From positions 1,488,001 to 1,552,000 of the forward strand of contig AP018536.1 of NCBI GenBank assembly GCA_003584705.1: a stretch of 64,000 nucleotides of DNA, written 5' to 3'. A program made the position numbers and the translations under genes. Of this stretch, positions 34,383-42,391 are shown piece by piece (position 1 is the stretch's first letter; every line of letters begins with the position of its first letter). Source of the DNA: Lachnospiraceae bacterium GAM79. Lineage in GTDB: Bacteria; Bacillota; Clostridia; Lachnospirales; Lachnospiraceae. Below the pieces are notes generated by a model. The model was not told the DNA's origin. It did not search any database and was given only the letters and a program-made list of their open reading frames with translations.

Positions 34383-34442
34383 AACTATTCAGAACCTCAT
34401 TCATCGGTGATCTTTTGATGTTTACATGGCTCTGAATCGTTA
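34383..34442. repeat. Interspersed inverted-repeat element, copy 3 (short)
   Basis: AACTATTCAGAACC (34383-34396) and GGCTCTGAATCGTT (34428 onward) flank only about 30 bases. The left end continues CTCAT, the exact complement of the right end of copy 1 (821-838). Confidence 0.6.
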
Positions 34443-34470
34443 CAGAATGATAAGAAAGCAGGAGACGAAA

Positions 34471-35877
34471 ATGGGTGGATTTTTTGGAGTCGCAGCAAAA
34501 GAAGACTGTGTGTTTGATCTGTTCTTTGGAACGGATTATCATTCCCATCTGGGAACCAGACGTGCCGGCATGGCAGTCTACAGCAAAGAAGAAGGTTACA
34601 ACAGAGCCATTCACAACATAGAGAATGCACCGTTCCGTACGAAGTTCGACAAGGATGTCAATGAGATGCACGGACATCTGGGCATCGGCTGTATTTCCGA
34701 TTTTGAGCCCCAGCCGCTGATGGTGCGTTCCCATCACGGAACTTATGCTATTACCACCGTGGGCAAGATCAACAATACGGATGCCATCATCAAGGATCTG
34801 TTTGCGAAGGGACATTCTCATTTCCTGGAGATGAGCGGCGGTGACATCAATGCCACGGAGCTGGTGGCGGCCATTGTCAACCAGAAGGACAATCTGGTGG
34901 AGGGCATTCAGTACGCCCAGGAGATCATCGACGGTTCCATGACCTTACTGATCATGACACCCAAGGGAATCTATGCGGCCAGAGATAAGATGGGCCGTAC
35001 TCCGGTGGCAGTAGGCAAAAAGGAGGGGGCTTATTGCGTCTCCTTTGAGAGCTTTGCTTATCTGAATCTGGGATACCAGCCCGTGAGAGAGCTGGGACCG
35101 GGAGAGATCGCCGTGGTGACACCGGAAGGTGTACGAACCCTGGTGAAGCCCGGCAAGGATATGAAGATCTGTACGTTTTTGTGGGTCTATTACGGATATC
35201 CGTCCTCATCCTATGAAGGCATCAGTGTAGAGAAGATGCGTTATCAATGCGGTGCCAAGCTGGCGGAGCGTGATAATGTAAAACCGGATATCGTAGCAGG
35301 AGTGCCGGATTCCGGTACCGCTCATGCAGTGGGATATGCCAACCGCTCGGGAATTCCTTTTTCCCGTCCGTTTATTAAGTATACCCCCACCTGGCCCAGA
35401 TCCTTTATGCCGACGATCCAGACCCAGAGAAATCTGATCGCAAAGATGAAACTGATCCCGGTACATGATCTGATCCAGGATCAGAGTCTGTTGTTGATCG
35501 ACGATTCTATTGTCCGCGGCACACAGTTAAGAGAGACCACGGAATTCCTGTACCAGAGCGGTGCAAAGGAAGTACATATCCGTCCGGCCTGTCCGCCTCT
35601 GTTATATGGCTGCAAGTACCTGAACTTTTCCAGATCTTCTTCCGAGATGGATCTGATCACCCGCCGTGTGATCAAGGAGATTGAGCAGGAGGGCAGAGAA
35701 ATCGATCTGAAGAACTATGTGAATCCCGATACTCCGGAATACGAGGAGATGGTAGGACGGATCTGCAAACAGCTGAAGTTCACCACATTGCAGTTTCAGA
35801 GATTGGATGATATGATTGAGTCCGTGGGCATCGGCAGAGAGAAGCTGTGCACCTACTGTTGGGATGGCAGAGAATAA
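34471..35877 (+). CDS. PurF paralogue lacking the glutaminase active site
   Basis: A 468-residue homologue of amidophosphoribosyltransferase. The phosphoribosyltransferase half is intact, with the PRPP loop LLLIDDSIVRGTQLRE, and the cysteines that bind the [4Fe-4S] cluster in PurF are kept (KICTFLW, RPACPPLLYGC, LCTYC). The glutaminase half has lost its key residues. The protein begins MGGFFGV where an active one would have the Cys nucleophile (MCG), GHVRYST has become GHLGIGC (Arg lost), and HNGN has become TVGK. It therefore cannot take ammonia from glutamine by the known mechanism. It may use free ammonia, receive it from a partner, or regulate PurF. The start ATG 34471 follows AGGAGACG. 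It lies between purB and purA. Confidence 0.85.
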   Translation: MGGFFGVAAKEDCVFDLFFGTDYHSHLGTRRAGMAVYSKEEGYNRAIHNIENAPFRTKFDKDVNEMHGHLGIGCISDFEPQPLMVRSHHGTYAITTVGKINNTDAIIKDLFAKGHSHFLEMSGGDINATELVAAIVNQKDNLVEGIQYAQEIIDGSMTLLIMTPKGIYAARDKMGRTPVAVGKKEGAYCVSFESFAYLNLGYQPVRELGPGEIAVVTPEGVRTLVKPGKDMKICTFLWVYYGYPSSSYEGISVEKMRYQCGAKLAERDNVKPDIVAGVPDSGTAHAVGYANRSGIPFSRPFIKYTPTWPRSFMPTIQTQRNLIAKMKLIPVHDLIQDQSLLLIDDSIVRGTQLRETTEFLYQSGAKEVHIRPACPPLLYGCKYLNFSRSSSEMDLITRRVIKEIEQEGREIDLKNYVNPDTPEYEEMVGRICKQLKFTTLQFQRLDDMIESVGIGREKLCTYCWDGRE

Positions 35878-35941
35878 TGCGAAAAGAACTTCTAATCACT
35901 CAGAGCATAGGCTCTTTCGTGAAGAAGTTCTAAGTTTCGCA
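35878..35941 (+). terminator. Long hairpin after the PurF paralogue
   Basis: Nested stems TGCGAAA/TTTCGCA (outer, 35878-35884 with 35935-35941), AGAACTTCT/AGAAGTTCT and GAGC-ATAG-GCTC. There is no T-run, so it may be a terminator or an mRNA-stabilising structure. Confidence 0.5.
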
Positions 35942-36003
35942 TGGCAAAACGCTACGCGTTTTGAATATAGATGTAGGTTATATAAAATATAATAAATATT
36001 GAT

Positions 36004-36032
36004 TTTACTTATACCATAAAGTGTTGTATACT
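36004..36032 (+). promoter_or_regulatory. purA promoter
   Basis: TTTACT (36004-36009), 17-base spacer, TATACT (36027-36032). Confidence 0.65.
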
Positions 36033-36135
36033 GTAAAGGTGTGAGAAAGAGAAGCAGGAGTTTCTTTGGATCACCCGGAATAAGATATTGGATGTAGATT
36101 TATCACAGAAACCGTGGTAAAGAATGGAGGAAAAC

Positions 36136-37428
36136 ATGGTAAAGGCAGTTGTAGGAGCCAACTGGGGCGACGAAGGAAAAGGAAAGATCACAGATATGCT
36201 GGCAGAGAAAGCGGACATTATCGTACGTTTTCAGGGCGGCGCGAATGCAGGACATACCATCGTGAACAATTATGGTAAATTTGCTCTGCACACCCTTCCT
36301 TCCGGTGTATTTTACAATCATACCACCAGCGTGATTGGTAACGGTGTGGCATTAAACATTCCGATCCTGATGAAAGAGATCAAGTCTATCACAGACAGAA
36401 ATGTTCCCATGCCCAAGATTCTGGTGTCTGATCGTGCACAGATGGTAATGCCTTACCATATTTTATTTGATCAGTATGAAGAGGAGAGACTGGGCGGTAA
36501 GTCCTTCGGATCTACCAAGTCCGGTATCGCACCTTTCTATTCTGATAAGTATGCGAAGATCGGTTTCCAGGTAAGTGAGCTGTTTGATGAAGAACTGCTG
36601 CAGGAAAAAGTACAGCGTGTCAGTGAGATGAAGAATGTCATCTTAGAGCATCTGTATCACAAGCCCCTGATCGATCCCGCAGAGCTGTTAAATACCCTGC
36701 ATGAGTATCGAGATATGATCGCACCTTTTGTATGCGATGTATCCGTATTCTTAGATAAGGCACTGAAAGAGGGCAAGACCATTCTGTTAGAGGGCCAGTT
36801 AGGAACCATGAAGGATCCGGATCACGGAATTTACCCCATGGTAACTTCTTCCTCCACGTTGGCAGCTTACGGTGCCATCGGTGCAGGTATCCCTCCTTAT
36901 GAGATCAAGCAGATCGTTACCGTAAGTAAGGCATATTCCTCTTCCGTAGGAGCAGGTGCTTTCGTATCTGAGATCTTCGGTGACGAAGCAGATGAATTAC
37001 GTCACCGCGGCGGTGACGGTGGTGAGTTCGGTGCAACTACCGGACGTCCCAGACGTATGGGATGGTTCGACTGTGTTGCCACCAAGTACGGCTGTCGTCT
37101 GCAGGGCGCTACTGATGTGGCATTTACCGTACTGGATGCACTGGGATATCTGGATGAGATCCCTGTATGTGTAGGGTATGAGATCGACGGTGAAGTTACC
37201 ACTGATTTCCCTGTTACCTACAAGCTGGAAAAGGCAAAGCCCGTACTGAAAAAGCTCCCTGGCTGGAAGTGCGATATCCGCGGTATCCGCAACTTCGATG
37301 AACTGCCGGAGAACTGCAGAAAGTATGTGGAATTCATTGAGGAGCAGATCGGATTCCCTATCACCATGGTCAGCAACGGCCCGGGAAGGGAAGATATCAT
37401 CTATCGTGAGAGTCCTTTGAAGAAATAA
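36136..37428 (+). CDS. purA: Adenylosuccinate synthetase
   Basis: It condenses IMP with aspartate, using GTP, on the way to AMP. The 430-residue protein starts with the GTP/IMP motif VVGANWGDEGKGKITDML, followed by QGGANAGHTIV, EGQLGTMKDPDHGIYPMVTSSS, and RRMGWFDCVATKYG. The Gln-Leu-Gly replacing the usual GAQG-type motif is a small variation. The ATG at 36124 lies in the ribosome binding site itself; GGAGG at 36127 points to ATG 36136 as the start. It has its own promoter. Confidence 0.95.
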   Translation: MVKAVVGANWGDEGKGKITDMLAEKADIIVRFQGGANAGHTIVNNYGKFALHTLPSGVFYNHTTSVIGNGVALNIPILMKEIKSITDRNVPMPKILVSDRAQMVMPYHILFDQYEEERLGGKSFGSTKSGIAPFYSDKYAKIGFQVSELFDEELLQEKVQRVSEMKNVILEHLYHKPLIDPAELLNTLHEYRDMIAPFVCDVSVFLDKALKEGKTILLEGQLGTMKDPDHGIYPMVTSSSTLAAYGAIGAGIPPYEIKQIVTVSKAYSSSVGAGAFVSEIFGDEADELRHRGGDGGEFGATTGRPRRMGWFDCVATKYGCRLQGATDVAFTVLDALGYLDEIPVCVGYEIDGEVTTDFPVTYKLEKAKPVLKKLPGWKCDIRGIRNFDELPENCRKYVEFIEEQIGFPITMVSNGPGREDIIYRESPLKK

Positions 37429-37499
37429 ATGCTGTCAAATGCGGAGAGATAGGATAATCTTTGATGGAAAAAACATCTGTAAAATGTGAATGAGAATGG

Positions 37500-37541
37500 A
37501 AAGGGCATGGTGCTGGTATGAGATCAGCCCGTGTCCTTTTT
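37500..37541 (+). terminator. Terminator downstream of purA
   Basis: AAAGGGCATGGTGCTG pairs imperfectly with CAGCCCGTGTCCTTT and runs into T5. Confidence 0.75.
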
Positions 37542-37620
37542 AGTATACGATGAATCCGGCAGGAATTTTGATTACACAGTATCTGGCTGAATGCAAGCAT
37601 TCGCAGAACGCAGTTTTGCA

Positions 37621-37636
37621 TGGCTCTGAATAGTTA
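37621..37636. repeat. Solo right end of the interspersed inverted-repeat family
   Basis: TGGCTCTGAATAGTTA matches the right ends of the elements at 737, 34383 and 42174. No matching left end is found in the 190 bases upstream, so this is a remnant. Confidence 0.45.
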
Positions 37637-37703
37637 CAGATTTTTACTGTGAAGGAACAAAAACCAGTGTCTGATAGTAATTTTGAGATGGAGACAGCGA
37701 GAT

Positions 37704-38612
37704 ATGATCAATAATCTGGAAGCGTATAAAGTATTTTATTATGTGGCAAAATGTGGGAGTGTGACCAAAGCGGCCGGGGAACTGTCAATTTCACAGCCGG
37801 CGGTCAGTCAGGCCATCAAGCAGCTGGAAAATACCCTGGATGCCGCCCTGTTCCACCGGGCGGCCAAGGGAGTACGGCTGACCAGTGAGGGAGAACTGTT
37901 GTATTCCTATGTGGCAAAAGGGTACGAACAGATCGAAATGGGTGTGAAGAAGGTTCACCAGATGCAGAATATGGAACTGGGAGAAGTCCGCATCGGTGCC
38001 AGCGATATGACATTGCAGTTTTATCTGCTTCCCTATCTGGAAAAGTTCCATGAACAGTACCCCGGGATCAAGGTGATCGTCACCAATGCGCCGACACCGG
38101 AGACATTGAATTATTTAAGAGAGGGACACATTGACTTCGGAATTGTCAGTACGCCGTTTCCGGAGAGACCTGATATTCAGATGATACCGGTGCGGGAGAT
38201 TGAGGATGTCTTCGTGGCGGGAAGAAGATTTTTCAGCTACAAGAACCGGACGCTGGATTTTCAGAAACTGGAAAGTCTGCCTCTTATTTTCCTGGAGAAA
38301 AATACCAGCAGCCGCAGCTACATGGATGAATTTCTGGCGGGAAACGGAGTATATGTGCAGCCGGAGTTCGAACTGGCCACCAGCGATATGATCGTACAGT
38401 TTGTGAGACGAAATCTGGGTGTTGGCTGTGTGATGCGGGATTTTGCCCGAGATTATGTGGAATCCGGCTTGCTTTTCGAACTTAGATTCAATAAAATAAT
38501 ACCGAAGCGTCAATTCTGTGTCGTTAGGAACACGAAGATGCCTATGGCTCCGGCTGCGGAGAAACTGTTGGAGATCATGGAGCTGGACAGACAGGAAGAA
38601 GCGAAGATATAA
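37704..38612 (+). CDS. LysR-family transcriptional regulator
   Basis: A 302-residue LysR regulator. Residues 1-60 form the winged helix-turn-helix (LEAYKVFYYVAKCGSVTKAAGELSIS, QPAVSQAIKQLE), and residues about 88-295 the effector-binding domain (GEVRIGASDMTLQFYLLPYLEKF, then IDFGIVSTPFP). The ligand is unknown. The seven codons upstream of ATG 37704 are open, but no ribosome binding site is seen before them. It is not divergent from any gene, so its target cannot be guessed from layout. A HAD hydrolase gene follows after 76 bases. Confidence 0.88.
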   Translation: MINNLEAYKVFYYVAKCGSVTKAAGELSISQPAVSQAIKQLENTLDAALFHRAAKGVRLTSEGELLYSYVAKGYEQIEMGVKKVHQMQNMELGEVRIGASDMTLQFYLLPYLEKFHEQYPGIKVIVTNAPTPETLNYLREGHIDFGIVSTPFPERPDIQMIPVREIEDVFVAGRRFFSYKNRTLDFQKLESLPLIFLEKNTSSRSYMDEFLAGNGVYVQPEFELATSDMIVQFVRRNLGVGCVMRDFARDYVESGLLFELRFNKIIPKRQFCVVRNTKMPMAPAAEKLLEIMELDRQEEAKI

Positions 38613-38688
38613 AAGTGACGGCAAAAAGAGGATATACCGGCGGAAACGGAACTGCTTTGACTAGTAAAACGAATAGGAGAGAAGAGTT

Positions 38689-39294
38689 ATGATACGCAAT
38701 ATAATTTTTGACATTGGCAATGTGTTGACAGACTATCGCTGGGAGGGATTTCTGGCGGACAAGGGATTTGATGCGGAAATGATCAAAAAAATCGCAAAGG
38801 CATCTATTATGCATCCGCTGTGGGCAGAGTATGACCGCGGTACCTGGACGGACGAGCAGGTTCTGGCTGCATTTGTAAAGGATGCACCGGAACTGGAGAA
38901 AGAACTGCATCAGGCGTTCGAGAATATCGCTGGCATGGTAACCCCCAGAGCTTACGCTATTCCCTGGTTACAGGAACTGAAAGCAAAGGGATACCATGTG
39001 TATTATCTGTCCAACTTCTCACACAAGGCAGAGACAGAATGTGCGGAAGCGTTGAATTTCCTGCCGGAGATGGAAGGTGGCATCCTGTCCTACAAGGATC
39101 AGCTGATCAAGCCCGAACCGGAGATCTACCAGCTGCTTCTGAAACGCTATGGATTAAAGGCAGATGAGAGCGTTTTCCTGGATGATACGCTGGTGAATGT
39201 GAAGGCGGCCGAAGAACAGGGTATCCACGGCATCCACTTCCTGACCAAAGAGCAGGCGGAAGAGGAACTGCGTAAGCTCGGCGTGGACTGCTAA
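38689..39294 (+). CDS. HAD-superfamily hydrolase (YihX-like)
   Basis: A 201-residue phosphatase-fold protein of HAD subfamily IA. Motif I reads IIFDIGNVLTDY, the form seen in YihX-type phosphatases rather than the DxDGT form; the nucleophile Asp is present. Motif II is VYYLSNFSHK, the Lys of motif III is in DQLIKPEPEIYQLLLKRY, and motif IV is VFLDDTLVNVKAAEEQGI. YihX enzymes act on sugar phosphates; the substrate here is an inference. The start ATG follows AGGAGAGAAG. Confidence 0.88.
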   Translation: MIRNIIFDIGNVLTDYRWEGFLADKGFDAEMIKKIAKASIMHPLWAEYDRGTWTDEQVLAAFVKDAPELEKELHQAFENIAGMVTPRAYAIPWLQELKAKGYHVYYLSNFSHKAETECAEALNFLPEMEGGILSYKDQLIKPEPEIYQLLLKRYGLKADESVFLDDTLVNVKAAEEQGIHGIHFLTKEQAEEELRKLGVDC

Positions 39295-39416
39295 ATGGTT
39301 CGTAGCGGAGGGAGTTCTGTTTGTATTCAAAACGCCAATTTCTACGAAAAAAATACAAAAACATAAGATTTTGCTATGTAAAAAGTCTCTATTTTCGCTA
39401 CACAAGCAAAATAAAG

Positions 39417-39465
39417 AAATTCCGTACAAAAAATCCTGATTTCGGAACTTTTTTGTACGGAATTT
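39417..39465. terminator. Perfect 17-bp inverted repeat, probable bidirectional terminator
   Basis: 39417-39433 and 39449-39465 are exactly complementary (core TCCGTACAAAAAA / TTTTTTGTACGGA). A-run and T-run on the two arms allow termination from both sides between the HAD gene and the convergent small membrane protein gene. A looser stem TTCGTAG/CTACGAA lies at about 39299-39350. Confidence 0.7.
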
Positions 39466-39499
39466 GTTGTTTTGGGGCTTTTTACACCAAACTAACTTG

Positions 39500-39781
39500 C
39501 TATTTATTTTCGTTCTCCTTTTCTTCCGGATGGAAGTCTGCGAAGGTGGAGCGGTTTGTCAGTTTTCCAAACATCCAGGTGTAGATCCAGATGAGAAGAG
39601 GGATGGCCACGGTGGCTAGCAGGCAGGTGGCGAATAGCGCGTGGCTGGCGGAGCTGTCGAAGATCGCCGCAAAAAGCGTCACGACATATAAAAGCACCAG
39701 CAGAATAATTCCAATGATCGCGAAGATCTGTTTGGAAGGCATTTTTGTTTTCTTGTTTTGTGTATTTTTATCCTGTGACAT
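39500..39781 (-). CDS. Small two-helix membrane protein
   Basis: A 93-residue protein with a charged N terminus (MSQDKNTQNKKTKMPSKQ), two hydrophobic segments (IFAIIGIILLVLLYVVTLFAAIF and HALFATCLLATVAIPLLIWIYTW) and an acidic C-terminal tail. I do not recognise a named function. GAAAGG spaced eight bases from ATG at 39781 favours this start over the upstream ATG at 39805. It is encoded downstream of, and in the same direction as, the CorC-like gene, separated from it by 36-bp tandem repeats. Confidence 0.65.
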   Translation of the reverse strand: MSQDKNTQNKKTKMPSKQIFAIIGIILLVLLYVVTLFAAIFDSSASHALFATCLLATVAIPLLIWIYTWMFGKLTNRSTFADFHPEEKENENK

Positions 39782-39816
39782 TTGTATTCCTTTCGTTATT
39801 CCCATTCATAATTCAC

Positions 39817-39942
39817 AAAAGAGCGGAAGTGCCGGTGCGGTTTGTGGATCTCAAAAGAGCGTAAGTGCCGGTGCGGTTCGTGGATATCAAAAGAGCGTAA
39901 GTGCCGGTGCGGTTCGTGGATCGCAAAAGCTGCGGGAGTGCC
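39817..39942. repeat. 36-bp tandem repeat, about 3.5 copies
   Basis: Units start at 39817, 39853 and 39889 with a partial fourth at 39925. The core GAGCGTAAGTGCCGGTGCGG is shared by units 2 and 3, with one base different in unit 1. The repeats lie between two minus-strand genes and outside any supported reading frame. There are no unique spacers, so it is not a CRISPR. Confidence 0.8.
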
Positions 39943-39983
39943 AGAACTGTCCGTGTGCCTCAGGGACTGCGGAACCGTCAGAG

Positions 39984-41282
39984 TTATTCGTGATTCTCAG
40001 AGGTCTCGGAACTGTGTTCCACATGTTCTTCGTTGGGTTCTGGAATCGTCATCAGTACCTTGATGATACGGTTCTGGTCGATACCCTGTACCTTCAAGTG
40101 AATACCGTTCTCCAGGGTAACTTCCTCACCATCCTCCGGCAGACGATCCAGACAGTCGATGATCAGACCGCCGATGGAGTCATAATCTTCACTGGTCAGA
40201 TTTGTTCCAAGAACGTCGTTGATGTCATCCAGCTTCATGCTGCCTTCCACCAGATAAGTATCTTCTGACATCTTCTGGATCAGTTCTTCCTCGTCCTCAT
40301 CGTATTCGTCACGGATCTCACCGACGATCTCTTCTAACAGATCCTCCAGAGTGATCATACCAACGGTAGCACCGTATTCATTCAATACGAAAGAGACATT
40401 GGTGGTCTTTTCCCGCATCTCATACATGAGGTCTGCGATTTTCTTGTACTCGTAAGTATAGTAAGCATCACGCAAAATGTTTCCCACATGGAAAGCACTC
40501 TGATCCTCCGTCAGGATAAAGTCCTTGATATTGATCAGACCGATAATATTGTCCTTGTCATCCTCATAGACCGGAAGCCTGGTATACATGGAATCCCGGA
40601 AAACTGCCAGAACATCGTCATAAGTAGCATCCAGACTGACCGTTACCATATTGATGCGTGGAATCATGATATCCTTGGCGTGGGCATCGGAAAAATCGAA
40701 CACATTGTAGATCAGCTTGCGTTCCTCGGATTCGATGACACCGTCCTCATGACTGACGTCCACGTAGGTTTTCAGCTCGCTTTCAGTCATGGTGCTGGCT
40801 TTTTTGTTGGGATCGATATGTAACAGCTTCATGATACCGTGGGACAGCAGATCCACAATGAAGATGACCGGCGTGAGCACCTGCATCAGAAAATAGATTA
40901 CATTGCAATATGTCAGGGCCAGCTTCTCAGAATACAGTATTGCCCAGGTCTTGGGTACGATTTCGCCGCAGAGCAGCACGACAATGGTCAGAACACCGGT
41001 TGCGATACCTACAGCCAGATTGATTCGCATAGCTAATGTTGTTGCCAGGGAAGATGCAGTCAGATTGACAATATTGTTGCCGATCAGAATGGTACTGATC
41101 ATTTTACTGTAATTGTCCAGGACTTTGTTGACGCGTGCAGCACGCTTGCTGCCTTCCTCTTCCAGGGTACGCATCCGTACACGGTTGACCGTGGACAGCG
41201 CAGTCTCGGCAGAAGAGAAAAAGCCGGATAGAAAAATCAGAATTACGATAGAAACAAGTTGTATGACACCAGAGGTATCCAA
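39984..41282 (-). CDS. CNNM/CorC-family membrane protein with CBS domains
   Basis: A 432-residue protein with the standard layout of the hemolysin C/CorC family. An N-terminal DUF21 (CNNM) membrane domain of about four helices comes first (FLSGFFSSAETALSTVNRVRMRTLEEEGSKRA, GNNIVNL, GEIVPKTWAILYSEKLAL). A CBS pair follows (about 200-320; IMIPRINMVTVSLDATYDD, VYEDDKDNIIGLINIKDF), and then a C-terminal CorC_HlyC domain (about 340-420; EGSMKLDDINDVLG). Relatives move or sense Mg2+/Co2+. The start is TTG (41282) behind AAGGAGTGAAC. It is divergent from the YrzE-like gene. Confidence 0.92.
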   Translation of the reverse strand: MDTSGVIQLVSIVILIFLSGFFSSAETALSTVNRVRMRTLEEEGSKRAARVNKVLDNYSKMISTILIGNNIVNLTASSLATTLAMRINLAVGIATGVLTIVVLLCGEIVPKTWAILYSEKLALTYCNVIYFLMQVLTPVIFIVDLLSHGIMKLLHIDPNKKASTMTESELKTYVDVSHEDGVIESEERKLIYNVFDFSDAHAKDIMIPRINMVTVSLDATYDDVLAVFRDSMYTRLPVYEDDKDNIIGLINIKDFILTEDQSAFHVGNILRDAYYTYEYKKIADLMYEMREKTTNVSFVLNEYGATVGMITLEDLLEEIVGEIRDEYDEDEEELIQKMSEDTYLVEGSMKLDDINDVLGTNLTSEDYDSIGGLIIDCLDRLPEDGEEVTLENGIHLKVQGIDQNRIIKVLMTIPEPNEEHVEHSSETSENHE

Positions 41283-41430
41283 AAAAGTTCACTCCTTCTT
41301 AAATAATAGTAGTAGGCATAAGCCCCATTTATAAGTTATTAAGCAACAATATACAATAGGACAGGAATAGTTGTCAAGTTTTCCGAATGATTTGAATATA
41401 CATTTTACATAGGTAAAAAGGAGGAGCAAC

Positions 41431-41811
41431 ATGGAAAAAAGAGGCGAGAGAAAAGAAGGGGTTCCGGTGCTTGCACTGGCAAAATGTCTGCTGGCATCCT
41501 ATGTGCTGACACTGTTGCTTTTATGTCTGTTGGCACTTTTATTGTATAAATTGCATCTGACGGAAGGAATGGTGACCATTGCAATCTCTGCTATTTATGT
41601 CATAACTACCTTTATGGCGGGATTTTTGGCAGGAAAAAAGATGAAGACGCAGAAGTTTCTTTGGGGAGCACTGCTAGGGGCAGCATATTTCGTGATACTG
41701 GCGGTGGTATCCGTATTGATCAAAACGCCGGAAACTGCATTGGGCAATTCCTTCTGGACCACAATGGTATTGTGTGTGGCCGGGGGGACACTGGGCGGAA
41801 TGTTAGGGTAA
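41431..41811 (+). CDS. TIGR04086/YrzE-like small membrane protein
   Basis: A 126-residue membrane protein with four hydrophobic segments. It matches my memory of the TIGR04086 (YrzE-like) family: a short charged N terminus, GxxxGxxAGKKMKxQKFLWGALLGAAYF in the middle and a glycine-rich last helix. In Clostridia it is often found next to the SCIFF peptide gene, as here (158 bases upstream). Its function is unknown. AGGAGGAGCAAC precedes ATG 41431. Confidence 0.78.
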   Translation: MEKRGERKEGVPVLALAKCLLASYVLTLLLLCLLALLLYKLHLTEGMVTIAISAIYVITTFMAGFLAGKKMKTQKFLWGALLGAAYFVILAVVSVLIKTPETALGNSFWTTMVLCVAGGTLGGMLG

Positions 41812-41857
41812 AATACAGAAATGGACAGGAATTTAACGGTTTTTGAGAAAAAAAGCT

Positions 41858-41885
41858 TTTACAAATGCCAAATACATGATATAAT
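41858..41885 (+). promoter_or_regulatory. Promoter of the SCIFF peptide gene
   Basis: TTTACA (41858-41863), 16-base spacer, TATAAT (41880-41885). The leader to 41969 contains a hairpin around GCGTGT/ACACGC. Confidence 0.7.
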
Positions 41886-41969
41886 GAGCAAAAATGAGTT
41901 GCGTGTCTGTATGTTTATATACACGCTGGCGTCTATAGGCGCTTTGAAATCATAAGGAGGCTATTTTTA

Positions 41970-42113
41970 ATGAAGCATATTAAGACTTTAACAACCAGAG
42001 ATTTAAAGGAATCTATGAAAAAGGGCGGCTGCGGCGAGTGCCAGACTTCCTGCCAGTCTGCATGTAAGACTTCCTGCACTGTAGGAAACCAGAGTTGTGA
42101 AAAGATTAAATAA
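41970..42113 (+). CDS. scfA: SCIFF (six-cysteine) ranthipeptide precursor
   Basis: A 47-residue peptide with a conserved leader (MKHIKTLTTRDLKESMKK) and a core with six cysteines at 21, 24, 28, 32, 36 and 43, interleaved with Ser/Thr. This is the SCIFF (six cysteines in forty-five residues) family, nearly universal in Clostridia. The radical SAM enzyme encoded downstream links Cys sulphur to a neighbouring residue as a thioether, making a ranthipeptide. The role of the product is not firmly known; signalling has been proposed. AAGGAGG lies nine bases before the ATG. Unusually, a 169-bp repeat element lies between this gene and its maturase. Confidence 0.95.
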   Translation: MKHIKTLTTRDLKESMKKGGCGECQTSCQSACKTSCTVGNQSCEKIK

Positions 42114-42140
42114 TCTAAGAAAATGAGAAGAGACTAACGT

Positions 42141-42164
42141 AAGCAGCGATTCAGGTCGCTGCTT
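42141..42164 (+). terminator. Hairpin after scfA
   Basis: AAGCAGCGA (42141-42149) pairs with TCGCTGCTT (42156-42164). It is followed only by ATTCTC, so it may be a leaky terminator that lowers scfB relative to scfA. Confidence 0.6.
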
Positions 42165-42173
42165 ATTCTCTGT

Positions 42174-42342
42174 TAACTATTCGGAGCTGGAGATGACAGC
42201 GTATTCTTTGTCGGATGCTTGCATACGTAAGAAGATACGTCCGGCAAAATACGGCGAAGTAACCACATGAGCAAATAACATGCAGGCATGTTATTCAGGA
42301 AAGTCCGGAGGATGATTTTGCGAATGGGGTTCCGATAGTTAA
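42174..42342. repeat. Interspersed inverted-repeat element, copy 4
   Basis: Ends TAACTATTCGGAGC (42174-42187) and GGTTCCGATAGTTA (42329-42342). The paired change (CAG to CGG on the left, CTG to CCG on the right) keeps the ends complementary. Inside is a perfect stem AATAACATGC/GCATGTTATT and a longer imperfect hairpin around GTCGGAT/GTCCGGC. Confidence 0.65.
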
Positions 42343-42391
42343 TGTTAATGTATTTTAAGCAATAAGAAGTAGAAAGAAGAGGAATAGAACT

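Noticed and set aside
39817..39942. CRISPR array
   Set aside because: The 36-bp units are directly adjacent with no spacers, and no cas genes are in the window.
39591..40268. A 225-codon + strand frame containing a repeated 12-residue unit
   Set aside because: The repeats are the 36-bp tandem array read through, the rest is opposite the CorC-like gene, and no ribosome binding site is seen.
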